Below the pieces are notes generated by a model. The model worked only from the letters and a program-made list of their open reading frames with translations, searched no databases and was not told the origin of the DNA. A DNA stretch of 64,000 nt from Bretschneidera sinensis (taxonomy: Eukaryota > Streptophyta > Magnoliopsida > Brassicales > Akaniaceae): positions 146,747,625-146,811,624 of the forward strand of contig CM043698.1 of NCBI GenBank assembly GCA_023935145.1, given 5' to 3'. Positions within the stretch are counted from its first letter, which is position 1. Each line of letters starts with the position of its first letter. The translations under genes and the position numbers were made by a program. Shown here piece by piece: positions 33,650 to 44,674 of the stretch.

Positions 33650-36600
33650 TACCTTGATAGTGGATGCTCAAAGCACATGACTGGTGATAAAAGTGTATTT
33701 AATGAGCTAACTTTAAGAGATGGTGGACATGCCACCATTGGAAACAACACAAAAATAAAGATCACCGGGCATAGAAAAGTCAGTAATGATTTCTCAACCA
33801 TAGATAATGTATTGCTATTACAAGGCTTTAAGCCAAATTTACTAAGCATTAGTCAACTTTGTGACAAAGGTAACAAAGTCATATTTGAAACCTCTCATTG
33901 TCTAGTTATAGACATCAAGAGCAACAAGATCAAATTTGTTAGCCATAGACATGAAAATGTCTATATAGTTGATTTAAAGTCCATGCATTCCAAAAATGAA
34001 AAATGTTTTCCTGTATTTAGTGAAAATCCATGACTATGGCATAGAAGGCTTGGTCATGTGAACATGAACTTGCTAAAAATCATTTCAAGAAAAAATTTAG
34101 TTATTAGACTTCCCAAAATCAATTTTGAAAAAGACAAAGTATGTGATGCTTGTCAAATGGGAAAACAAACTAGGATTTTTTTTAAATCAAAGAATATAGT
34201 CTCAACTACTAGACCATTAGAACTCTTGCATATGGACTTATCTGGTCCAATAAGTACCATCAGTCTAGGTGGCCATCAATATGCTCTTGTTATTGTTGAT
34301 GACTATTCAAGATATACCTTTGTTATTTTTATTGCTTATAAGGATGAAGCTTTCAAAGGATTTGAAAACTTTTGCAAAAAGGTTCAAAATGAAAAAGGAA
34401 TTTGTATTTCAAGCATTAGAAGTGATCATGGAAAAGAATTTGAAAACCAAAGCTTTTCAAAATTTTTTGATGAAAATAAAATTGATCACAACTTTTCAGC
34501 TCCTATAACTCCTCAACAAAATGGAGTTGTTGAAAGGAAAAATAGAGCTCTAGAAGAATTTGCAAGAACAATGCTTTGTGAAAATAGTTTACCAAAATAC
34601 TTTTGGGCTGAAGTAGTAAACACTTCTTGCTATATCTTGAATAGAATTTTAATTAGGCCTATACTTGATAAAACTCTATATGAACTATGGAAAGGTAGAA
34701 AGCCTAATATCTCCTATTTTCGTACATTTGGTTGTAAATGTTTCATCCTAAATAACAATAAAACTAACTTGGGTAAATTTGACTCTAAGATCGATGAAGG
34801 GATATTTTTAGGATATTCAACCACTAGTAAAGCTTATAGAGTCTTCAACAAGAGAACTCTAGCGGTAGAAGAATCCTTATATGTAACTCTTAATGAGTCT
34901 AACCCAATTAGTAGTAGAGAAGTTTCTTTCAATGATGATGCAGATTTTATTACAAGAACGGAGGTACCTACTCCCATTGTTGACCCAAAGGAGAGTCCAC
35001 GTAATACAAATGAAGAGATAAAAACTCTCAAATTGGATTAACCATCTACAAGCTGACAAGAGGATAGTCTTCCCAAAAATTGGAGGTATGTAAATTATCA
35101 CCCGATTGATCAAGTAATTGGTGATCCTTCACAAGGAGTAAGAGCTCGTTCCTCTACTAGAAATATTTGCAACTATATAGCTTATTTGTCTCAAATAGAA
35201 CCTAAGACACTTATAGAAGCTGAAAATGATAATGATTGGATAATTGTCATGCAAGAAAAAATAAATCAATTTGAAAGAAATAATGTTTGGAATTTAGTCC
35301 CTAGACCTAAGAATCATACAATAATTAGAACTAAATGGGTATTTAGAAATAAGATGGATGAAAATTGAATAGTAACTAGAAATAAGGCTAGACTAGTTGC
35401 TAAGGGATATAATCAAGAAGAATGAATAGACTTTGATGAGACCTATGCTCCCATAGCTAGATTAGAATGTTATTAACCTTTGCATGCTTCAATAAGTTTA
35501 AGTTATTTCAAATGGATGTAAAAAGTGTCTTTTTAAATGGCTTTATAGAAGAAGAGGTTTATGTTAAGCAACCTCTTGGATTTGAGAATCCTAGTCTTCC
35601 AAATCATGTCTACAAGCTCTCTAAGGCTCTATATGGGTTGAAGCAAGCTCCAAGGCCATGGTATGAAAGACTAAGTAAATTCTTAATAGACAATAATTTT
35701 ATAAGAAGTAAAGTAGATACAACCCTCTTCACTAAAACTCACATAAATGACACTCTACTAGTCCAAATATATATTGATGATATTATATTTGGTGCTACTA
35801 ACGAATCTATGTGTCAAGATTTTGCAAAGTGCATGCAAGGTGAATTTGAGATAAGCATGATGGGGGAGCTTACCTACTTCCTTGGACTTCAAATCAAACA
35901 ATTGAAAGGAGGCATCTTCATCAATCAATCAAAATACACTAAGGGCCTACTAAAGAGGTTCGAGATGGAAAGCTCAAAACCACTTGGTACACCTATGAGC
36001 ACATCTACAAAACTTGATCTTGATGAAGGAGGTAAGTGTGTAGGCACTAAATATTATAGAAGCATGATAGGAGCTTTACTTTATTAAACTGCAAGTAGAC
36101 CTGATATAATATTCAGTCTATGCATGTGTGCTAGATTTCAGGCTAATCCTAAGGAATCGCATGTAGTTGCAGTAAAAAGAATCTTTAGATATCTACAAGG
36201 AACTCAAACCATAGGATTATGATACTCTAGAGATTCATCTTTTAAACTTGTAGGATATTCAGATACTGATTTTGCTGGATGTAGGTTAGATAGAAAAAGC
36301 ACAAGTGGAATATGCCAATTCTTAGATGCAATGTTAACCTCTTGGTTTTCTAAGAAACAAAACTCCGTTGCACTATCAACCGCTGAGGCAGAATATGTAG
36401 CAACTGGAAGCTGTTTTGCCCAAGTGTTATGGATGAAACAACAACTAGAAGACTATGGCATGAACTTTAAAAGTATCCCTATATATTGTGATAATACTAG
36501 TGCTATCAACCTAACCAAGAACACTATTTAGCACTCTATAACTAAACACATAGAAATTAGACATCATTTCTTAAGAGACCATGCTAAAAAAGGTGATATA

Positions 36601-36726
36601 AGACTAGAATTCATACCTTCAGAAGATCAAATAGCTGACATTCTTACAAAACCTCTAAGTGAAGCTAGTTTCTGCAAAATTAGACTGTTAATGAGATTAT
36701 TAGATTATGATAAACTGAATGTCTGA
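33650..36726 (+). pseudogene. Copia pol: protease, integrase, reverse transcriptase, RNase H
   Basis: Protease motif DSGCSKHMTGD at about 33656-33690. GAG-pre-integrase follows with LWHRRLGHVN (34037-34066) and the C-pair CDACQMGK. The integrase core has Asp in HMDLSGPI, Asp in RSDHGKEF and Glu in GVVERKNRALE (34230-34560). Reverse transcriptase has MDVKSVFLNG and KALYGLKQAPRPWY (about 35510-35660) and the catalytic YIDDIIFG (about 35770-35793). RNase H motifs ALSTAEAEYVA and YCDNTSAINL lie at about 36373-36510, and the frame ends RLLDYDKLNV-stop. Frame breaks at about 34031, 35041, 35366, 35424, 36087 and 36531 mean no complete polyprotein can be made. Confidence 0.9.
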
Positions 36727-36865
36727 TTGCTTCTTCATTTATCATTATGCATACTTGACATCTAGTGAAAGAGTATTAATCCTTATTTAATGTCTCCCTC
36801 ACTCAAGATAGCATAGATAAACAAATTTTGTGTTAAGACTCAAGACTGAAAATTTTCTTAAGGGT

Positions 36866-37090
36866 CCAATCGACTGGTAAGTCTATCCCAGTCGACTGGT
36901 AAGTCTCTGCCTAATCTCACAGTCGACTGGTAAATCTATACCAGTCGACTAGACCTTGTTTGGAGCCATTTTTTGAAAATCAGTTATCAACCCAGTCGAC
37001 TGGTATGAACTACCCAGTCGACTGGTATGCAAAGCTCTTCATCTCTGCAAACGATCTAGTCGACTGGTACCCTAACCCCAGTCAACTGGT
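36866..37090 (+). repeat. Array of eight CCAGTCGACTGG-type palindromes upstream of ORF3
   Basis: Copies start near 36866, 36888, 36920, 36950, 36992, 37013, 37055 and 37078. The consensus is a perfect 12-bp palindrome followed by T, and single-base variants occur. Spacing is irregular (about 21-42 bases). The same motif is repeated in the U3 of the LTR. Confidence 0.9.
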
Positions 37091-37100
37091 ATCGCGATTC

Positions 37101-37110
37101 TATAAATAGG
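37101..37110 (+). promoter_or_regulatory. Internal TATA box and leader before ORF3
   Basis: TATAAATAGG lies 11 bases after the last palindrome. A CT-rich leader with the telo-box AAACCCTAG (37149-37157) follows, and ORF3 starts at 37398. This looks like an internal promoter for ORF3 alone; its activity is inferred. Confidence 0.5.
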
Positions 37111-37397
37111 CTGTTCATTTTTTTTTCATATTTTCACACCATTTTCAAAAACCCTAGTTTTCTCTCTCTACAAAATCTCGTCATTTTGATCAAAAAAACC
37201 TTCAAAACACTTCCTAAACACCTCGATCTACTCATCCACACCATTCATTTCAATTTTCCAAGGTTAAAATCTCTCATTTCCACCCAAAACTCTTTTTTGC
37301 CAAAAATTCTTTTTTCCTAAAAATTTTCGAAAGAATCCAGATAAAAACCACCGTTGGGGGACCACATGCGCCTACGAGGCCAAAGTCTACCAAATCC

Positions 37398-38364
37398 ATG
37401 GCTCCGGATTCACGGGAGAAGGGCATGGCGGGCTTATCAAGCAAGAAGTCTAGAACAAAGGTTGACGATTCTCTGTTTTCCAACCCGACAATGAAGGACA
37501 GGTATACCTCTATCATTCGGCACAAGAAAATCATGACGGGTGGAGTTGTCGACTTCGACTCTATTCATCATGGTAATTTCGATATATTACCTACCTTCGA
37601 GGCAATAAACTTGACCCCACTGGTCAAGATACAGGATAAGTACTACCAAAGACTGATTCACCAGTTCTATGCAAACTTGGTGAAACCCAGTCCACTGGCT
37701 CTGAGGTTCAGAACCAGTGTCATGGGTGTGGAGTTTGAGGTCACCACTGACCTCTTGATGAGTATTTTGAGGATCCCTGTAGGAGGGATCCAATGGAGTC
37801 TGGATGGATGGCCAAAAAATTTTAAGGTTGATGAGACATGTCAGATAGTTAGGGGCGACCCTAACTATGTATTTTAACCCACTACATTTCACACATGTAG
37901 TGACATGCCCCTAGACTCGAAATTGTTTAACCTCATTGTGAGTTGGACCATCCACCCGAGACTAGGGAGTCGGGGGTATCTATCTAAGATAGATATAGTA
38001 TTGATTTGGTGCCTTAAAACTGGGTATCACTTCAATATCTACCCCCTGCTGTTCGCCAACATGATTAATGGCGAAGCGAGCGACTTTGGATGCCTTCCTT
38101 ACGGGATGCTCATCACACTCATCCTCCAGCACTTCCGGGTGCCTCTCCCATCCCTCCGAGGCTCAGGAAATCAGCCTCAAGGACATCATCAATGTCTCTT
38201 CACTGAAGAATATAAGATGCACAGTCCGAGACAGCTTTATCTACTCCAAGGTCGGGAAGCACATTCGAATTGGAGAGGACGACAGTATTGATGATGAAGA
38301 TGAGGGTAGATGCTGCTGCTGCTGTTGCTATGGATACGGACGATCGAGCACCACCTATAGGTGA
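37398..38364 (+). pseudogene. ORF3: putative plant transposon protein domain
   Basis: The ATG at 37398 opens a 159-codon frame (MAPDSREKGMAGLSSKKSR...) that stops at 37877. Homology continues in other frames to about 38364. The pattern fits the 'putative plant transposon protein' domain found in many plant retroelement and transposon ORFs: an N-terminal basic stretch, FYANLVKPSP, then LFNLIVSWTIHPRLGSRGYL, YPLLFANMI and LPYGMLITLILQHF. It lies between pol and the 3' LTR, the place where SIRE-type elements carry an extra ORF. I see no signal peptide or membrane segment, so I do not call it envelope-like. At least one stop and one frameshift show it is inactive. Confidence 0.65.
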
Positions 38365-39302
38365 CTCGAGTACTAGTTAGGCTGGCTATGGCGATCTCCT
38401 TCAGGTTATCATGAGCCTCCAGCTGACCATGTAGTCCGGGTTCCAGAGCCTAAGCTTTACAGTCGAGAGCATGCATCATGACCTTTGCTCTCTCTGGGAA
38501 GTCTTCGAGTTGCACTGTGAGCATACCGAGGGCACTCTAGCTAAGCTTTGGGATCTTATCCTTGATGGCTCTGATTCTCCCACTCCATGAGTCATCTTTC
38601 TTATCTTCCTTTACACGTATATAGTAGTGTAGATTTTCATTGTTCTTAGCATGAACATATTTTCATATTTTCCTTTATTTTGTACTTTTGTTTAGCTCTA
38701 CGAAGCCTGTACTGTATAGACTGATGATATATATAACTATGATTTCAGCTTAGACTTATTTCATGTACTTATTTTACATTTGTGTACTATGGTTACATAC
38801 TTTATATCTCTTTATATTTGGATATAAGCTTTAAAACTGTTTCTGCATGTATAAAAACTTTTGGTTCTTCTCGGGAAGGTTTTTGAATTCCAAATGATGC
38901 CAAATTTTCGTTTACAAGTTTTTTTATGCATGCTCTTCATGTCTATAGTACCTATATAGCTTATTTTTTAGTTTACTACCCATTTTTCTACTGTTGTCAA
39001 AAAAACTAACCAGTAAACATTTCCTTTTTTTAGTCTGCAATTGGGCTTTTGGTTTGGAGCAATAGATGGGCCACTAATGCATAGATTTAGGGGGATCATT
39101 GCTCCAAAGAACTTTATATATGATTATAAATGTTGAGTTGATTGGTTGAGTTACATATAAACTGCTTTTGATCCATTTACAGGTTGGTTTTATTAAAAAA
39201 ACAGAGGAAACTCTACCTGATTTTCTTAAAAAAAAATCCAACACTTAGTTTCTAAAAATAGTTTTCTCTCATTAGTTTTATCATCATCAAAAAGTGGGAG
39301 AT
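38365..39302 (+). other. 3' untranslated part of the element, ending in a polypurine tract
   Basis: No gene is seen. The tract AAAAAGTGGGAGAT sits directly before the 3' LTR at 39303 and would prime plus-strand synthesis. Confidence 0.6.
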
Positions 39303-39619
39303 TGTTGACCCTCACCTATATTTTAATGATGACAAAACATAACTCTTATCATACTAATAGTGCTATCTAAGTGTATTAAGTGATAAGAGTATTCAACTAA
39401 GGATCAAGGTGCAAGAAGTCAACCCGAATCAAACATCAAAGTCAAGATAGAAGATCTAGTATAGGAACAAGGTATTTAAACAAGTTGTAAATCTCACTTG
39501 TTTAGGTAAAAGCTTGTCTTTTGGCTCCTTTTGAAAAAGTATTATTACAAAACTTTTCAATCAAACATTTTTAAGTTAAAAACATTTCAAAACATGAAAA
39601 CTGGGTTGATAAGCAACCT

Positions 39620-39830
39620 AGTCGACTGGGTGCTTATACCAAAAGACTGGTATAAGGATAGTATGTTCCCAATCGACTGGGTTAGACATACCAGTAGACT
39701 GGTACTTTGGGCAGAAGTTTCCCAATCGACTGGTAAGTCATACCCAATCGACCGGTACCTTAAATAGCCTTAAAAATGTGATTTTTCAGCTTAACCCAGT
39801 CGACTGGTACTAAGACCCAGTTGACTGGTA
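39620..39830 (+). repeat. Palindrome array in LTR U3 (about eight copies)
   Basis: CTAGTCGACTGG, CCAATCGACTGG (three times), CCAGTAGACTGG, CCAATCGACCGG, CCAGTCGACTGG and CCAGTTGACTGG (one further weak copy near 39645). The array ends about 95 bases before the TATA box. The internal ORF3 promoter has the same arrangement. Confidence 0.85.
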
Positions 39831-40125
39831 GTTCAAAAAATATAACCGTTGAAACGCGAGAATTCAGCACAACTTGCACCAAAACGTAACAGAACAGTAC
39901 AAAGCGGCTATATTACATCAAGGCTATATAAACTCACTCTATTGAGTATTTCAGAGAAAGAGATTACACATTCAATCAAGTTTTTACTCTTTGATAACAA
40001 AAAGCTTTGAAATATTTATTCTTGAGCCATTCTTCAAGCTTTACCTTGAAAGAGAGATATTATTCAGTTGTATAAGCTTTCATTGTTGTCTCTCTACTAT
40101 TTACTTTACAACATCTATTGTAAAG

Positions 40126-40251
40126 GGATTTGCTTCCAAAATGAAGAGATTAGCTTCCGAAAGGAAGAGATTAGCTTCCGAGAGGAAGGGGTTTGCTTTC
40201 GAGAGGAAGGGGTTTGCTTTCGAAAGGAAGGGATTTGCTTCCAAGAGGAAG
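40126..40251 (+). repeat. 21-bp tandem repeat in the LTR leader, 6 units (hairpin-forming)
   Basis: Six 21-base units. Units 2-5 can form CUUCC or CUUUC paired with GGAAG around GAAA or GAGA loops; unit 6 has loop AAGA; unit 1 is degenerate. The 5' LTR has only three units, a difference of exactly 63 bases. Confidence 0.85.
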
Positions 40252-40544
40252 GGATTGATTGTAAGGTTTGTGCAACACCTGTGAAGTTGCACGACTAAGT
40301 TTCTTAGTGGATTACTTCAAGGAGGTTCCTTGAAGAGAGTGGACGTAGGGTCGGAACGAATATGATATTGTCGAACCACTATAAACTGAGTTTGCATCTT
40401 CTATTCCTTAAACTCTTTTGTTTACAGCACATTACTTGTTTACTTGCTTGTTGGTTTATTTGTTTTTATAAACTTGTGATTAATTAGCAAAAAGTTTTAA
40501 AAACCCAATTCACACCTCCTATTGGGTTGAAACCTCAGTCTACA

Positions 40545-42803
40545 ATGCCTAAGATGACAAGGTGTACGCGTCATGGTATTTTTTTGCTGGCGATAGAGAT
40601 GGGAATGACCGCATGAAAAATAGTTTAGAGGTAGAATTGGAGCTCTTGTTTGCCAGAGATTTCTTTGATAAGACCAAAATTTCCACCAAAACCAAGAAAA
40701 AAAACCCCACACCTCAAAACCTCAAGAACCATAACAAAAACAAAGTTCCAAAAGTTCAAAAAAAAAAGCAACACATTAGACGATTCAGACCCCACGCCAC
40801 AAAAAAAAAAACAAAACAAAACAAAACAAAACAACCCGCAAAGCCAATAGAACCTAATCATAAAAGCAAACACTAGCATGAATTTCCCCTTTGATGGAGC
40901 ATAAAAGAGGCTTGGGGCTATCCTTGGGCTGGATAAGGTCGTCCTTTATGCAATTTAAGCAATATTAGAGGTGGATTTTGGAGAGGTTTAGTTTGACGAT
41001 GGTTTGGAGTTGTAAAGATTGGAGACCCGTTTGAGAGACCCATGGCCACTGGGATTTGGGAGAGGTTTGGTTTGATGTGGAAGGCTTGTGAATTTGTGAT
41101 CATACACGTGGCGTGCAGATAAGGTTTTATGGTGATTTCGTGTAGTTACGGTTTATGATAAGTTTGTTCTCTTTTTGCTGTGCAATTAGGATATATTAAT
41201 TGGTTATTTATTTGTTTTTTGTGTTTGACTAAATTTTTTAGTTTTGTATATCTACACCTTAAATTTGGTCTCAATATGTTTGTACTTTGTTATGATGTTA
41301 TAGTAAATTTTGTGAAATCTTGTGAATTGACGATAAATATTTATTTTTAGATTTTAAATTATATAATTAATTTGAGTATTTATTTATTATTTTATTTAAA
41401 ATGCCTTGCTTCACGAGGGCAAAATGATTCGCCCAACACCCTCGCCTCTGAAAACAATGCTTATATATATATTCAACAACTTTTCTCATAATATATTTCT
41501 CTTAATTTATTAATTTCATGCTTATGTCATGTATTTCATTCAATCAACATATTCATAATATTTTCAACGGTTTTTCTCATCTATAATTAATTTCAAGTTT
41601 TATTCATATATTTAGTTCTTCTCGCTTACTAACAGTAAAGTGAACTCACCACGTAGCACTAATGTTATCCGTGGATCACCTCCTTACCTTTGTCGTTCCT
41701 CACAACAATACCACCAGATTGTTCACCTTGACCTACCCAAAATATACTTATTAATCTTAACTATTCATAATTTAATTCAAACCATATACTGGGTTAAATT
41801 CATGAATATGTATGCATGTTTCATCTTAACTCTAAATTCAGAATTTCGACTAAATTCTTTTTCTTTTAGTTTGAATCCAAACTCAACATATTTTTAAGAA
41901 AAGTACAAGGATTAAACTCTAAAAAATCAAAATCTTTCTATGGAAGAACAAAATTAAGAAAATTAACTTTCCAATTCTTTTCTCAAATTTCTTGAAATTT
42001 GTCCTTGAATCAGTTATATTCAACACAGGATTATGAAATTCTTAGTGTTTGAGAGATTTTCTAGATAGAGAAAACAAAGTTTAAAGTTTGGAAATGAATT
42101 CTTTTGAATGTCTCAAAACCTCATATATGAAAAAATTTAACTGACCATTGGTTACCAGTCCAAATTTCAGATTTTACAAGTAAATTTTCCAAAGCATTAC
42201 TAACCCACCGCTCGATCGACTAGCTGGGTTACAAGTCGACTGCCTGGTCAATCAGTTGGGTTACCAACTGATTGCCCGATCGACCTGTCACCTTGTCAGT
42301 CGACTGCCCAACATTTATCTTATCAGTCGACTGCCTGATCGACCTATCGATCGACCAGTTAGGTTACCAGTTGACCTAGCAGTCGACCAGTATTCCCTTT
42401 TATGTGATAAAATTTACATGTTTCCTTCATTAAATGTTTTCTAACTCTTTTTCTTCAACGTGTTCAAATTCTTTCTTCAAAAACTATTTCAAACTCAAGT
42501 TTCAAATCACTTTGTATATATATGCATGACAGTTATAATATAAACTTTACAATTTACCCTTTGAATAATGTAGACTTTGTCATGAAAAATCACACAAATG
42601 AAAATTTCCAATGATATGTGATCAAATTGTCATATTTCTCTTGGGCTGCAAAGTGGATTTGTGTTGTTGTGGTGTGTTGTTGTAGAGGAAAAAGTTACCA
42701 CTGACGGATGGTTTTGTGGGATTGCCTAAGAACGTTATTGATGTGAAAATCTAGTTCTTTGAAAACTGAGAAATCTAGTTGTATGAAAACTGAAAAATGT
42801 AGT
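40545..42803. other. Intergenic; (AAAAC)n and a region with GTCGAC/GATCGA palindromes
   Basis: No gene is supported. (ACAAA)n lies at about 40808-40835. The phrase CCAACACCCTCG near 41435 recurs at 49970 inside the hAT-like element end, so old DNA-transposon sequence may be present near 41390-41460. About 42208-42392 is dense in GTCGAC, ATCGAC and GATCGA motifs. Confidence 0.5.
42208..42392. repeat. Cluster of AGTCGACTGCC / GATCGACC motifs
   Basis: Motifs such as AGTCGACTGCC (three times), GATCGACC, CAGTTGACC and AGTCGACCAG recur within 185 bases, several mutually inverted. They resemble the palindromes of the SIRE-type LTR, but they differ in flanking bases and belong to no element I can delimit. 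Confidence 0.6.
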
Positions 42804-43307
42804 TGATGGAGCCCACAATATCCTCGGCCAATAGAATGTCAACATGTGGGGTCGCTCGTCACCAATGGGCCGCTGACACGTGCTCAGTTGTTGTCACACG
42901 GTAAGATACACGTGAAACGAACAAATCACACCATCGTCACGTCAAAACGCGATTAGCGGACCAAACCACGCTTGAAACACACGACCCTCTGAGCACGCGA
43001 CTGAGACCCAACTACTGAAGTGCGGGATCACAGGGATGAAGCCATCCCTCCCCACATGGCCGATGTCCCCTTAGACGACTATAAATAGCCAGAGGTACGT
43101 AAGTTCAAGATAATTCATTCATTCTTGGCAAGTTCTTTACACAAATTAGCACCTTCCCCCTTTTTAAGCTCTCGTCCTGATTAGAGTGTTTGAGCATCTT
43201 CGGAGGCCTCCCCTCTTCTTCCTCCGCGGGCCCTTCAGTTCACCTATTCTACTTGTGCAGGTCCCAAGAGTTGACCTCGAGTCAACAAAGATTTCTCAGC
43301 ATCAACA
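42804..43307. mobile_element. Solo LTR, 504 bp, with perfect 5-bp target duplication
   Basis: Begins TGATGGAGCCC and ends GCATCAACA. It is flanked by GTAGT at 42799-42803 and GTAGT at 43308-43312. It contains two G-boxes CACGTG (42877-42882 and 42909-42914), a TATAAATAG at 43080-43088 and GC-rich U3 sequence of the Ty3/Gypsy type. No internal region remains, which fits LTR-LTR recombination. Confidence 0.88.
42877..42914. promoter_or_regulatory. Two G-box motifs in the solo LTR
   Basis: CACGTG occurs at 42877-42882 and 42909-42914, about 165-200 bases before the LTR's TATA box. G-boxes bind bZIP and bHLH factors in plants; activity here is not shown. Confidence 0.5.
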
Positions 43308-44393
43308 GTAGTTATGAGTGTTTCTCAATGAGTTTGTTTACTTCGGTTATGATGGTTGATTTAATTGATATGTTGCATAAAGACGAGAAAGACGTGAAGA
43401 TGCTAATTAAACTTCACAATCAATATATTTGATCCAGATAGCTTAATGTACTTGTGTTTTTGTTCTTATTGAAGAGCTTATCAATTTAATTCATTTAGAT
43501 ATGTTGATGTTTCGATTGATGTTTCAAATCTTGAAATCATTCGTTTGATAGGTAATGTCTTTGATCTTCATTAGTGATTTTAATTTCTTTTTTAAAGTTA
43601 AACATGATTTAATTTATGACACGTTGGGCCTTCAAGACAGATGATAACTTTGTGTTTTATGACATTATGAACGCGGTTGTTTTTGATATGTTTTTCTTTC
43701 ATCTTTCGTCAAGTTTTTCTATTAGTGACAACTTCTTTTATTATGAAATGACAATCCAAATTTTGCAATTTGTCTCCTTTGGTGATAGAGTGATTAAGAC
43801 TTTCTACCCAACTTACTTGAAAATTTCCCAATGCTGAAAGGTTTCCATCAAGCCCCGCACCTCGATACCCACTATCTCGAGCCCATATGATACTTAAAAT
43901 GCTCACACTCGAAGCACGTCTAAGTTCATTCTAAACCTCATTGATGCTTTTCACTTTAGTCAAGTTCTCATACGGCAAGTGTATGGTGCCATGAACTAGT
44001 TTATTAGGTCTCAGAGTTCACCCAATTTAGATTTATTGGAGAATCTGCAATATGCCAAATTGAGTGCATCTGCTTATACACTTTTTTATGCTATAGAACA
44101 TATTCTGCCACCTACAGCCCATTTGTAGCATATTAGAAATATATTAATTTATTTACATACAGAACTTTGAAAAATTAATACAAACAATAGATTCATTACA
44201 TAAATATCTTTAACCCTATAAATATTTTTGGCACTCAAATTTTCCCTATTACTTAAAATCATATTTTTGAGCAATACTTAGTAAGTATTTTGAAAACCCT
44301 TTCAAGTACTTCAAAAATTATTTCAATTTTTGCTCTCAAGAAGCTAAAAAGAAAACACTTTCAAAACCCACCAACCAAGCAGAACATCACTTC

Positions 44394-44674
44394 TTGCTTT
44401 CAATTTCAAGCCCCAAATCAGTTTTTGGGCCAACTGAAAAATTAGAGCAACACATAACCAAAGAGACTTTGCTTTCACTATTCTCCAAAAACATGAAGGC
44501 CTTTTCCTTCTCCTCATTTTCAAACTCCATGTTAGAGCAGCACAAGAACAAGCACCTCTTCTTCTTCTTTTTGATCATCCTCTTCTCTTTCTTGGGAATA
44601 AAGTCGCCAACGGGAGGCTCCTCTGCGAAAACCGTGATGTAGTCTGTGTTCTTTTAGCTCTCAGTGTATGCCAT
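44394..44674 (-). pseudogene. Paralog of the small 94-aa ORF, stopped at codon 7
   Basis: The minus-strand ATG at 44674 gives MAYTES and then TAA, where the copy at 3009 reads AGT AAA. The rest of the frame is kept (KKKKKRCLFLCCSNMEFENE...) and restarts at a Met at 44578. A TATA-like sequence remains upstream near 44730. Confidence 0.5.

Larger units (their letters stand above)
30810..40544 (+). mobile_element. SIRE/Maximus-type Copia retrotransposon with a third ORF
   Basis: Order: truncated 5' LTR (30810-31550), primer-binding site, gag (31606-32868), pol (about 33650-36726), an array of CCAGTCGACTGG palindromes (36866-37090), a TATA box, ORF3 (37398-38364), polypurine tract and 3' LTR (39303-40544). 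About 9.7 kb. The long LTR starting TGTTGACC, the polypurine tract AAGTGGGAGAT and an extra ORF after pol fit the SIRE/Maximus lineage. All main ORFs carry stops or frameshifts, so this copy is dead. The right flank (40545 on) does not continue copy C, so the left end was lost by a rearrangement, not by simple insertion. Confidence 0.88.
39303..40544 (+). repeat. 3' LTR of the SIRE-type element, 1242 bp
   Basis: Starts TGTTGACCCTCACC after the polypurine tract and ends TCAGTCTACA. U3 contains eight palindromes of the CCAGTCGACTGG type with variants (about 39620-39830), then TATATAAA at 39925-39932. By eye it is roughly 95% identical to the remaining 5' LTR, so the insertion is not very recent. 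Confidence 0.93.

Noticed and set aside
36866..37090. CRISPR-like array (regular short repeats)
   Set aside because: The repeats are short palindromes with irregular spacing inside a plant retrotransposon. There are no cas genes, and the same motif lies in the LTR.
37398..38364. ORF3 as a retroviral-type envelope protein
   Set aside because: No signal peptide, membrane helix or coiled-coil pattern of that kind is visible. The motifs fit the plant transposon protein domain.
40562..40879. Lysine-rich and phenylalanine-rich open frames on both strands
   Set aside because: They are low-complexity sequence around (ACAAA)n, with no homology seen.
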